A DNA stretch of 64,000 nt from Mesostigma viride (taxonomy: Eukaryota > Streptophyta > Mesostigmatophyceae > Mesostigmatales > Mesostigmataceae): positions 5,095,368 through 5,159,367 of the forward strand of contig RPFO01000065.1 of assembly GCA_009746045.1 (NCBI GenBank), written 5' to 3'. Position 1 is the stretch's first letter, and each line of letters starts with the position of its first letter. The translations under genes and the position numbers were made by a program. Of this stretch, positions 12,093-21,070 are shown piece by piece. The notes below the pieces were generated by a model, which worked only from the letters and a program-made list of their open reading frames with translations, had not been told where the DNA came from and searched no databases.

Positions 12093-12700
12093 CTGGCTTC
12101 TAGCGCGGTGTGGCACTGTGTTTTGACTGCCGCGACTTGTGGGTGGTCGCCAGCCCGCGCCACCCTGCCCACCCAACACTTATAACCTAGAATTCGCTGC
12201 GGATCTTGGTTATTTGGTTGCTGATTCTGTCATCATTGTCGGTATTGTATTTATTACAAGCTTAAGGGGGGGGGGATGCTTCGCATCCCCCCCAAAAGAA
12301 GGCGCAAAGCCGACCGTAACTCTAGTAGTCGAGTTTCGATCCGTCCGCCGACACATGGCAACTCGATTCAAGTCAACTGAAGCTTATGAAGGGGGCTGAA
12401 AAAAGGAAAAAGTCGGGAGACAAATAACGACACGCTGTGTGGGCCTGTAACACCGCAGTCCGTCCGCCCTTCCCAGTTCCCACCCACCCGTAGGCCATTT
12501 GCCGCCTCAGTGAGACGCCCCGCCCCAGGCGAGGTCGCACCCCCCCCCCCCTCAGCAACTGAAGCCGATGGTCTTTACATGTATTGAGGTCGCAATGAGG
12601 CCCCCCACCCTCCTGAGCGAGTCGACGCCAGAGTCTGCGGGATCCCCCCCACTCACCCACCCGGAGGTTCCCCCCCCCTCCCCCCTCCGTCAGCCATGAT
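12093..12700. other. start of G/C-rich repeat block
   Basis: No gene is seen. A segment near 12318-12370 (GACCGTAACTCTAGTAG and following) has a diverged copy at 14409-14460. An 8-9 base G run is followed by an inverted C run at 12267-12293. Confidence 0.5.
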
Positions 12701-13225
12701 ACGCCCCCCGCCCGGCCGACCGGCCCAGGAAAAGTACGAAGATCCGCCACAGGATGCCTCCCCGCTTGAGTGAGACGGCGAGGTCGCAAGGCCCCCCGCC
12801 CTTCTCAGCGAGACGCCAGAGTCTGCGGGATCCCCCGCCTACCCCGCCCACCCACCCACCCGGAGGTCGGTACCCCCCCCCCCCCTCCCCCTCAGCCCGG
12901 CCGGCCGGCATGATGCGCCCCCCCGCCCCCCGCGAAAAGGCGTGGCGCGAAGGACAGGCGTCGACCACGAGGACCCCTGAAAAAGACCGGAAAAGTATGA
13001 AGATCCGCCACAGGATGCCTCCCCGCCTGAGTGAGACGGCGAGGTCGCAAGGCCCCCGCGCCCCCCACACGCCACCCGGAGGTTCCCCCGCCTCCCCCCC
13101 CCAGGACACTAAGACGGTCCGCCCCGGCCGGGCAAGGTCGCAGGGCCCCCCGCCCTCCTCAGCGAGCAAGACGCCAGAGTCTGCGGGATCCCCGCCCCCA
13201 CCGCCCCCCACCCACCCGGAGTTCC

Positions 13226-13299
<74 letters not shown>

Positions 13300-14011
13300 C
13301 CCCCCCCCCCCCACCCGGAGTTCCTCCCCCCCCCCCCCCCCCCCCTCCATCCGGAGTTCCCCCCCCCCCCCCCCCCCCTCCCCTCCCCCCCCCCGCCCCC
13401 GCCCCCACCCGGAGTTCCTCCCCCCGCCCCCCGCGAAAAGGCGAAAACCGTCGCAAGCTCGCTCGAGTCGCTAACCGACGTCAACAATAATGTCGCGAGA
13501 CGACTTGAAAGCCATAAAGATGCGAGCGAGTGAACGCGGCGCGAACTGAGGACAGGGGTCGACGACGGACGAGGAGCGAAAACTACGGAGATCCGCCACA
13601 TATATCAAAGAGACAACATATATAGCCTCTTTGATATATAGTTGTCTCTTTGATATATAGCCTTGCCGAATGCTATTGGAGATACGGCGTCTTCGGTCCA
13701 ACCACGCACGGTAGCCTGTACGATCTCCAAATTCCGTCGACTTGCGCCCAACGGGAAAAGGCGAAAAGGACACCCGTCGATCACGAGGACCCCTGAAAAT
13801 ATGTACGGAAAGTTACGGCATACGGGCCACAGGATGCCCGATGGTCTTTACATGCAGGGCTTGACGGCTTTCGTCCGATGGTTTTTAATATAGTTGGATA
13901 CAGTCGGTTGCAAAATCCCAATTAGCAACTTTCGACGACTTAGAAACTTTGGTCAGTTTCAAACCTAACGTCTATTGGTCCCTTTTACTGAAGCACCTGC
14001 ATGGATTTCCG

Positions 14012-14115
14012 GGTAAATGGGTATTTTTATTAACCAATAGGAATATCATTAGGTTAAGAGGTACCACGTATCGACCAGCTGAGGGTCACGTAGTAGTGTG
14101 ATAGGTGAAAGGCAC
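14012..14115 (+). repeat. dispersed repeat copy 3 (uninterrupted)
   Basis: This intact copy of the repeat also seen at 4945-5035 and, inverted and split, at 7929-8450 provides the empty-site comparison for the 415-bp insertion. Confidence 0.75.
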
Positions 14116-14227
14116 CTCAGTCAGTGCATGGATTCAAGACGGAGAATTTTAACAGCAACAAAAAGTTTAAGTATCTTCGCCCGTCAGTCTTTGGACCGTC
14201 ACTTCAGTAGACGACGCAGTTTGGATG

Positions 14228-14259
14228 TACCAACCTACGACGATCGTCGTAGGTTGGTA
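14228..14259. repeat. 32-bp perfect palindrome
   Basis: TACCAACCTACGACGA followed without a spacer by its exact reverse complement. A perfect, loopless 32-bp palindrome is unexpected by chance in this composition. Confidence 0.9.
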
Positions 14260-14800
14260 TATGGGCAGCCGCCACGTGCAGGGGAATAACTTCTGGCGAA
14301 CCTGTCCGGCCGCTAACGCAGTTTCGTCATTCCGACAGTAAAAAGTCGAAACGGGTGGAAAGTCGAACCCGGCGATAGCAACGGCGAAAAGACGAAAGCC
14401 GTCAAGCCGACCGTCACTCTAGTAGGCGACCCAGTTTCGATGAGTCGACAGGTGGCAAGTCGCAAAAGTTCGACCAACTACGCGCCAGTCAAGCTCGATC
14501 GACTCGCTAACGTCAAAATGTCGCGAGACGACTTTAAAGCCATTAAAGATGCCCGCGAGTGAACGCCAATAGCGTCTCACTGAACAAACGCCTTTCGTCC
14601 TCCGCTCAAGATACGCCGTCTTCGATCCAGCCACGCACGGAAGCCTGTACGATCTCCAAATTCCGACGACTTGTGCCCAACGGTAAAAGGCGAAAAGGAC
14701 ACCCGTCGATCACGAGTTATCCACTGAAATGTACGGAAAGTTACGGCGTACGGACCACAGGATGCCCGATGGTTTTTAATATAGTTGATAATTAAGAGAT

Positions 14801-15683
14801 AATTAATCAATCAATTAATTAAACTCGTGCTCCCGTTGGGGAGTCCGTCACGGAGCATTGGGTTAACCCTGATGATCAATAGACGGATGGATGGTCGATG
14901 GGTACACGCAATCCTACCGGTCTTTCAATTTAGCCAAGCTCTGCCTATGCAAAGAGATACTCTCTGCTGAGAAGCCATGCCCTAGGCATTGTTTAGATGA
15001 TCTTCCACCCTCTGTCCGCACCTCAGCCAGAGTGAGGTGCTGGAATACGTAGTGGTCCAGGTGCACTTTTTGCACCCAGAGCAAGTGTAGTTTACACCCT
15101 ACCCTTGCAGGAAGTAGCCCAGAATGTATTAAGAGCCATATGCCCCTTCTCAAGGATATGTGCTGCATGTACTCCCAACGGAGATATCAAGGAGACAACC
15201 AGCGCAGGCCAGAAATCGGGAGAACATATTACAATTTAATTTAAATTTACCGGTCTATTCTATCTAAGTACAAACAATCCTACTCTATCTGTTGTGCCCC
15301 AGACCCTAATAGGGGTCTTGCCTAGCATGCTTCTCGCGTTTGCAAACACGTACGCGGCTTCCCCACTGGAGGGGGTCGCGGTTGTCCTCTATAACCTGAG
15401 TCCACTTGGCCTTGTCCATCATCTTTTTCCAAATCATGGAGAGGCCTCATAGGCCCCCCATGTCATCTTCTAGCTGCTCTTTGAAAGTGCGGGCCTTGCA
15501 GCGGCGTTTAGCATTGCTGGGCCCGTCCCACGTGACTCATGAGGAGGTGCATGCCTGCCAGGCTGAGTAGGTCGCAGCCCTGCGGAGGGGCCACGTGATG
15601 TGTCTACCTGGTTGGTGCGAGCTAAGTGCCCTACTACCAACTGCAGGCGCCGCTGCTGGATGGTGATGCCTAACTAGGGGCAT
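14801..15683. other. intergenic, fragments of repeats
   Basis: No gene is supported. It includes the ~42-bp copy of the 8010 repeat at 15184-15225. Confidence 0.5.
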
Positions 15684-16291
15684 TAAACTAAATTAAATTA
15701 AATTATAACATGACTCCGTTGGGAGATCATGTAGCACATATTCCCTAATTGCTGGATGGATGGAGGTGGGCAGAGCCGCGAAACCGAACTAATCTAACTC
15801 TAAGCTAATCTAATCTAGAAAATCCTACCTATTCTACTCAGCAAAGCGCCCCTTCCGCTTGGGGGGAGGGGGCTTGCCCACAGGGGCGGGCGTATGATGA
15901 GCCTGGACAATGGTCTTCCACCTCTTCTGAACACTAGTGGCATGCCCAGAGGTACAATGAAGTCCTCCTTGCGGACTTGAGCAGCATAGCCCACCGACAC
16001 GCGGACGTGAGCATCATTATTAAGCCCACAAACACGGAAAATTGACCGCGGCATGTTGGTGACCGTGTCGTCCAGCTTTTTGGCAAGGTCGGCTGTGAGG
16101 GTCCACGTCTCGGCCCCATATGTGAGAACAGGAAGGACCAGGACCTTAAACCGGTCCTGTTTCTCTAGCTTGCCCAAGGGCTTGCGCCACAGGGCCCTGT
16201 ATTGGCGTGAAGCGTGCCAGGCGAGGGAGATACGGTGCATGGTCCACGTCGGCCTAGCTCGCAGCTGGGGAGTACTGAAGATACCCAACAA
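15684..16291 (-). mobile_element. non-LTR retrotransposon 3' fragment (copy 2)
   Basis: The minus-strand reading frame 15815-16291 carries the LINE post-RT block VLPVLTYGAETWTLT with flanking residues typical of LINE ORF2 proteins. Downstream and in another frame it ends in a proline/basic tail (KPPPPKRKGRF) matching copy 1. The same 3' end and AAATT-unit tail follow at 15684-15705. The rest of the element is missing. The frame change near the C terminus shows decay. Confidence 0.8.
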
Positions 16292-17048
16292 CTTGACGCG
16301 GTAGCCGGTATTGTATATATGGGCAAACGGCTTCAGTCATGATGCAGTCGGTTCAATTTAGGCGTTCGTCACATTTGAACCCATCATAAATGCGACCCAA
16401 CAACTAAGTAATGGCCGACAAAACTGATGATAAGGCCAAATGGAATGAACTGTTTTCGGCAACGGGGCAACGTCCAACAAAAAGCAGAAACGAGACACCA
16501 CAGGCGAGAAGGCGGGTGGCAAGGGCAAGCAAGCTCTCAAACCAGCAACACAGCCTGAACACAGCACTGTTTACGATTACTCATAAATGAACGCGCATGC
16601 CCTATGTAGCACACCAAGTTAAGCAGGTTTGGCTAGCACTACAGTACCGTGCTAGAAACTTCGTGACTGACCCCCGCGTTCCTGCCTGTTCAGTGCGTGA
16701 TAGTGTGTGATAGTGTGTGGTAGTGTGTGGTAGTGTGAGTGTGTGCCTTTAAATTTTTTTCGTGGTGTGGTGTGGTGCGTGTGTGTGTGGTGGGTGTTTG
16801 GGTGTGTGAGTGTGTGTCATAGTGAGTGTGAGTGTGTGTGAGTGTGTGTCATAGTGAGTGTGAGTGTGTGTCAGTGTGCGACAGTGTGTGGGTGGCGTGT
16901 GGCAGTGTGTGTGGGGGGGGTGGGAGGGGTGTGTGGCGTGTGGCAGTGTGTGGGTGGCGTGTGCCAGTGTGGGGTGGGTGGGGGGGGGAGGGGTGTAACT
17001 GCGTTCGGCGTGTCTTCTTTTTCTCGCGCTCGGTGCGTGAGGGTCGGC
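16292..17048. repeat. TG-rich microsatellite at the host/virus transition
   Basis: The stretch from about 16695 to 16995 is TG/GTGTG-rich with GTGGG variants. To its left lie only host-type transposon relics; to its right, from 17.05 kb, lie dense intronless viral genes. I see no target duplication or terminal repeat marking an exact junction. Confidence 0.6.
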
Positions 17049-17564
17049 ATGAGAGTATCGCCTGTTTCCGTCGTGGCGGTGCGGCCGGGCCCGGTCCCGG
17101 CCCCGGCCCCGGGACTGGAACAGGTGCTGACGTGCTACCGGTGCGGCGGCGAGGTGGATCTGGAGGAGGCGTGGAACTCCTGCGAGGGCGAGCTCGTGCA
17201 CTTGTACGTGCATTACTTGTATCCAGAGGGACTCGAGGTGTTCCCGCCGCACATCGCATGCCGAGAATGCGGGGAGGAGGCCATGGATGAAGGCGTGCGC
17301 TGGTACGAACGCATGAGTCTGGACGCCCTGCTCATACTCTGCAACCTCAAGGGGTCGCGGCTGCCGGAGATGTGGCGATGGGCTCACACTACCCAGTCTG
17401 TGGGTGAGTGTGGACGGGGGGACCTACCACTGGACGGCGGGGACGAGTTACTTCTTGCACTTGGAGAAACCAAACGAGAAGATCTTCTTGGCCTTGCACC
17501 GCGCGCTCAGTTTCTTGTTGAAGATCGCGCCGAAAAATGCACCGATCGGGTTGTGCTTGACTAG
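17049..17564 (+). CDS. small Cys/His-rich (zinc-ribbon-like) protein
   Basis: This 171-residue protein is the first gene of the viral block. Two CxxC pairs, C29-C32 and C71-C74, are separated by C45, H51, H55 and H68, a spacing that could hold one or two zinc ions in a treble-clef or ribbon fold. The N-terminal 25 residues are proline/valine-rich and probably disordered. The first ATG after the TG repeat was taken as the start. The last ~40 codons overlap the 3' end of the convergent gene at 17448-17975. That gene's tail is conserved in a paralog, so the true end of this protein may be earlier (spliced or frameshifted). No function is known to me; nucleic-acid or protein binding is only a guess. 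Confidence 0.5.
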   Translation: MRVSPVSVVAVRPGPVPAPAPGLEQVLTCYRCGGEVDLEEAWNSCEGELVHLYVHYLYPEGLEVFPPHIACRECGEEAMDEGVRWYERMSLDALLILCNLKGSRLPEMWRWAHTTQSVGECGRGDLPLDGGDELLLALGETKREDLLGLAPRAQFLVEDRAEKCTDRVVLD

Positions 17565-17975
17565 GAAGTCCACCGGCTTGCCCACCACCTTGGCCAGCTT
17601 CTTCCCTCCCGGCCCCATCTTCCCCAGCAGCTGGGAGGCCCCCTCGGCAACCCCCAACAGTGGGTTGGCGGCAATGTAGGCCGCCTTCTGCCCCTCCACC
17701 AACCCCGTCTTCAGCACCTCCTTCGCCCTCCGCCGCCGCCGCCGCCGCTTGTCCTCGCCAGCGGCACTCGCCAGCGGCACGAGCTCTGGAGGAGGGGCGC
17801 TCAAACCGGTGTCAAGACCTATAGACTCCAGCGCTTCCGAGCGGAAGAGCGGCACCGCCTCGTACTCCGGGAGCCGCGCGGTTAGAAGGGGGTCGGGTTC
17901 CGCGCTCTCTTTCAGGCCCAGCCACAGGCTCAGGGACATCAAGAGGGTCAGTATCAGTATGAGGTAGGCGCGCAT
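17448..17975 (-). CDS. small single-pass membrane protein, ART-cassette flank A
   Basis: This 175-residue protein has an N-terminal hydrophobic segment (residues 2-19) that could be a signal anchor. A proline-rich spacer and a run of seven arginines near residue 85 follow. A Gly/Ala-rich amphipathic stretch then leads to a lysine-rich tail with the pattern KLSxxCKxKKxFSFGxxKC. The same architecture and tail occur in the protein at 22554-23066, on the other side of the three ADP-ribosyltransferase-like genes, so the two are paralogs bracketing the cassette. The ATG at 17975 fits the hydrophobic start; the longer open frame upstream runs into the divergent ART gene. Basic and glycine-rich segments with a membrane anchor suggest a virion membrane or pore-like protein, but this is inference. 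Confidence 0.7.
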   Translation of the reverse strand: MRAYLILILTLLMSLSLWLGLKESAEPDPLLTARLPEYEAVPLFRSEALESIGLDTGLSAPPPELVPLASAAGEDKRRRRRRRAKEVLKTGLVEGQKAAYIAANPLLGVAEGASQLLGKMGPGGKKLAKVVGKPVDFLVKHNPIGAFFGAIFNKKLSARCKAKKIFSFGFSKCKK

Positions 17976-18002
17976 ATTATGTCGCACTACATTAAACGCG
18001 TG

Positions 18003-18012
18003 AAAAACTTTC
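18003..18012 (+). promoter_or_regulatory. AAAAACTTTC box upstream of ART1
   Basis: The identical 10-mer occurs 22 bp before the ART1 start codon and 20 bp before the ART2 start (19559-19568). Identical sequence and near-identical spacing suggest a shared promoter element, though recent gene duplication could also explain it. Confidence 0.45.
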
Positions 18013-18033
18013 GCACGTGTGAATAGGCATTTG

Positions 18034-19521
18034 ATGAAAAAAAGGCGTATTATTGACCTCACAGAAGATGATGACCTTTCGGGACCACTGGAGGAGTCCG
18101 GCTCGGAGCAGGCTCTATTTATACAGTCAAAAATATCCGCGCCTATAAGAGAACGCCTGAAGGCGCACGTAGACCGAATTCGGAAGGAGGTGGAAAAAAG
18201 GTACGCGAACGAGACCCACAGGGCGTGGTGCATGGGGGAAAAGGTGACCCCCCCTCCGTTTGTTAAGTGGAACGCTGTCGTGCAAATCCCGTACGCCCAC
18301 CCCCTGACCTGGGTGCAGGACTATGATAACAATGATAAGGCAATGGCAGAGAAAATGAGGGACCTCCTAACCCCCCCAGAATGGGTGTTTGACAAATACA
18401 GCTTGAAGCTGGAACTCAACGGGAGCTCCCTGCAACCATGGGCCAAGCAACTTCCCGATTATATCTCACAAGACCCTGACAGTGTGATAGACTGGAAGTG
18501 GCTCAACGAGTGCAATTTGTACTTGAGCAAGCTTCACTGGGAGGACTTGCACATGCTCCTGTCATACACGTGGTTAGGAGACACGTTTGCAAACGCGGTA
18601 GGGGCGACACCCGAGCAAGTCAAAGACACTATCGAAGATCTACATTACAGATATTACCGCAATCGGGGTATCAAGGAACCTGGCTATTTTCATCATGTGA
18701 TGTGGGTCCAGTTCGCCCGGGAATTTCGCGAGCACGGCGTCCTGAAACTTGCAAAAAAAATTTACTGCCCCTACCCTAGTGAAGAATTCCTGAATCACGT
18801 GACGCGTTACCTAAAATTCCGGTCTCCTCCTTTGCCGGCCGACTTGGATCTCTCGTCTTGCCATAAGATCGACGTGTGCATTGATCTGCTAGATAACTAC
18901 AAGAAGCTTCCTGCCGACATCGAATTCTTGCTTGTCAACTATTTGGCCGGCTTCCTGTTAGATGACTACGTCTCAAAGGTGATCCAGCCGAGATACAAGA
19001 AAGAGCTCACGGCGCTCGTAATGAACGCCCCGCGGACGACGAAGCAGATGACCACCTACCGAGGGACGAAAACAGAGTATTTTCTGACTCAACCCATTCG
19101 GAGGTACTACCGCAACCCCGTGTTTATTTCCAGCAGCCTGAGACCAAGACACGCGGCCGGTTTCATGGAAGAAAAAATACCGGGTACTAAAAAGCCGAGG
19201 TGTTGCGCTCTGGTCATTCACATCACCCCCGGGTCTAGATGCCTTCCGTTGTTCTCATTTTCAAACGTGAAGAACAACGAAGCCGAGATTATACTGCCAC
19301 CTGGTACCTTTTTCTATCACGACTCCATCCAGATCAAGCAACTTGCACGCAACAACAGACTGCAAGCCGGTCTCCACGAGTTCGGTCGCGAGATTGACTG
19401 CGCCGGTCCCAGTCTGGAGGCAAAGGATAAGGCAAAGATCGCAATCGTTTACGCGATGACGCCCCCCAAGCGCGGGCTGGTCCGCGCGCACGACCCGCAC
19501 CATAAATACGACGAAGACTAG
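18034..19521 (+). CDS. ADP-ribosyltransferase-like protein 1 (R-S-E class)
   Basis: This 495-residue protein has a C-terminal third carrying the three signatures of R-S-E mono-ADP-ribosyltransferases. The arginine motif is YRG with R343. The S-T-S-type strand is FISSS with S366-368. The ExE motif is E416-x-E418, followed by the usual LPPGT turn. Such enzymes transfer ADP-ribose from NAD to a protein or small-molecule target. The N-terminal ~330 residues, with helical sequence and the motif PLPADLDLSSCH, are shared with ART2 and match no domain I recognise. It starts at ATG 18034 in front of a basic KKRR segment; an upstream GTG (18019) is possible. It is first of three tandem paralogs. A virion-delivered or intracellular effector role is inferred; the target is unknown. 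Confidence 0.75.
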   Translation: MKKRRIIDLTEDDDLSGPLEESGSEQALFIQSKISAPIRERLKAHVDRIRKEVEKRYANETHRAWCMGEKVTPPPFVKWNAVVQIPYAHPLTWVQDYDNNDKAMAEKMRDLLTPPEWVFDKYSLKLELNGSSLQPWAKQLPDYISQDPDSVIDWKWLNECNLYLSKLHWEDLHMLLSYTWLGDTFANAVGATPEQVKDTIEDLHYRYYRNRGIKEPGYFHHVMWVQFAREFREHGVLKLAKKIYCPYPSEEFLNHVTRYLKFRSPPLPADLDLSSCHKIDVCIDLLDNYKKLPADIEFLLVNYLAGFLLDDYVSKVIQPRYKKELTALVMNAPRTTKQMTTYRGTKTEYFLTQPIRRYYRNPVFISSSLRPRHAAGFMEEKIPGTKKPRCCALVIHITPGSRCLPLFSFSNVKNNEAEIILPPGTFFYHDSIQIKQLARNNRLQAGLHEFGREIDCAGPSLEAKDKAKIAIVYAMTPPKRGLVRAHDPHHKYDED

Positions 19522-19558
19522 CCGAGTCTTGCTAATAAAAAACCGGGCTCAGGAACTT

Positions 19559-19568
19559 AAAAACTTTC
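19559..19568 (+). promoter_or_regulatory. AAAAACTTTC box upstream of ART2
   Basis: Second occurrence of the box described at 18003; it lies 20 bp before ATG 19588, just after a run of A's that ends the ART1 intergenic spacer. Confidence 0.45.
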
Positions 19569-19587
19569 ACGCGCATTGTGTATACCA

Positions 19588-21039
19588 ATGGAAGAAGAGG
19601 CTCGCTTCATACAAGAGCGCGTATCGGCGCCAATAAGAGAACGCCTGAAGGCGCGCGTCGAGCGGGTCCGCAAGGAGTTGCGAGAGAGGTACGCGAACGA
19701 GGACCACAGGGCGTGGTGCCGCAATGAAAACGTGAACCCCCCTCCGTTCGTAAAATTTAACTCCGTCCTACACATTCCATACGCCCGCATCAACTGGAGG
19801 GGGCATGACACGAGTGTAGAGAAATTGAAGGCCCTTGTTAGACCCCCGGGATGGCTGTTTGGCGTACACCATCTGAGGCTCGATTTTCACGGAAGCTCGC
19901 TGCTCACGTGGGAAAAGGGACTTCCCGGTTACATCTCGCGGGACGCGGAGAAGATGATAGACTGGAAGTGGCTTCGGGAGTGCAATTTGTACTTGAGCAA
20001 GCTTCCCATGGAGGACTTGCACATGCTCATGTCGTACACGTACGAAGGAGACAAGTACTCGAACGCGATACCGCCCCGCGAGACTGTAATAGCGTACAAT
20101 CGCCAACTTTTCAAGTCTAACAGATTACTTGACCCCGCCAATCGCCATCATCCGCTGTGGGTCCAGTTCGCACGAGAATTTCGCGAGCGCGGCCTCCGGA
20201 GACTGGACCGCGAAGGCTTGATCAACCGCAGAGGCGCGCATAAAGTATTTTCGGACAATGTCAAATATTACCTGCGCCACCGTCGTATGTCTACTAGGAT
20301 TCCCCCCTTGCCGGCGGACTTGGATCTCTCGTCCTGCCATGATGTCGATGTGTGCATCGATCTGCTGGAGAACTACAAGAATCTTCCTGCCGACATCGAG
20401 TTCTTGCTCGTCAATTATATCGCGGGCCTTTTGGCAGACGAGTACGTGGCGGACGTGATTCAGCCAAGATACGTGAAAGAGCTCAAGGCTCTCATTATGA
20501 ACTCCCCGCGGACCACAAAACCGATGACCACCTACCGAGGGACGAAAACGGAGTATTTTCTTACTCAACCCGTTCGGAGGTACTACCGCAACCCGGTATT
20601 CATTTCCAGCAGCTTTGACCCGAAACACGCGACCCGTTTCATGCAGCCCGCTCAGGAGAGGACGGCGAGGTGTTGCGCTATCGTCCTTCACATCGCCCCC
20701 GGGTCTCGCTGCCTTCCGTTGTTCGCGTTTTCGGGCCAGGAAGACAACGAATTCGAAGTTCTACTGCCACCCGGTACATTTTTCTATCACGACTCCATCC
20801 AGGTAAAGCAATTTTTGGACAACAGCGGACACATTGCGGCAGAGGAGAACGAAGACGAGGACGAGGACGAGGCTCTATACAGCGGCCTCCACAAGTTTGA
20901 TCGCAATACCGACTGCGCCGTCCCCCATCGCAAGGTGGGAAAACGCTCAAAAGTCGCAATCGTTTACGCGATTACCCCCCCAAGCGCGGGCTTGTCCGCG
21001 CGCACAACCCGCACCATAAATACGACGAAAACTAGATAA
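19588..21039 (+). CDS. ADP-ribosyltransferase-like protein 2 (R-S-E class)
   Basis: This 483-residue close paralog of ART1 is co-linear from the first helix (SAPIRERLKA) to the end, so the pair arose by tandem duplication. The catalytic signatures are R317 in YRG, S340-342 in FISSS, and E388-x-E390 before LPPGT, all intact. An acidic insertion (EDEDEDE) near residue 425 is absent from ART1. The gap to ART1 is 66 bp and to ART3 31 bp, both without other genes. The presence of both glutamates resembles arginine-modifying members of the superfamily, but specificity cannot be read reliably from this. No signal peptide or membrane segment is visible. Confidence 0.75.
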   Translation: MEEEARFIQERVSAPIRERLKARVERVRKELRERYANEDHRAWCRNENVNPPPFVKFNSVLHIPYARINWRGHDTSVEKLKALVRPPGWLFGVHHLRLDFHGSSLLTWEKGLPGYISRDAEKMIDWKWLRECNLYLSKLPMEDLHMLMSYTYEGDKYSNAIPPRETVIAYNRQLFKSNRLLDPANRHHPLWVQFAREFRERGLRRLDREGLINRRGAHKVFSDNVKYYLRHRRMSTRIPPLPADLDLSSCHDVDVCIDLLENYKNLPADIEFLLVNYIAGLLADEYVADVIQPRYVKELKALIMNSPRTTKPMTTYRGTKTEYFLTQPVRRYYRNPVFISSSFDPKHATRFMQPAQERTARCCAIVLHIAPGSRCLPLFAFSGQEDNEFEVLLPPGTFFYHDSIQVKQFLDNSGHIAAEENEDEDEDEALYSGLHKFDRNTDCAVPHRKVGKRSKVAIVYAITPPSAGLSARTTRTINTTKTR

Positions 21040-21070
21040 AAAAAGCGTACATGTATCAGGAACCGACGCG

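Larger units (their letters stand above)
12700..14800. repeat. degenerate tandem repeat block with long C tract
   Basis: Units recur several times. GAAGATCCGCCACAGGATGC is at about 12738 and 13002. A ~165-bp unit at 13681-13846 recurs at 14607-14775. A ~55-bp unit at 13490-13545 recurs at 14520-14572. A nearly pure C tract with few interruptions spans about 13228-13385. The Pro-rich and Gly-rich open frames here are composition artefacts. A 15-bp motif, TATCAAAGAGACAAC, stands in inverted orientation at 13603-13617 and 13641-13655 and matches the start of the 8010 repeat. Confidence 0.8.

Noticed and set aside
12690-13601. Long Gly-rich and Pro-rich open frames
   Set aside because: They arise from C/G tracts and tandem repeats; stops are absent in several frames at once.
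16749-17387. 212-codon minus-strand ORF over the viral left edge
   Set aside because: Mostly His/Thr repeats from the TG tract and antisense to a better-supported gene.
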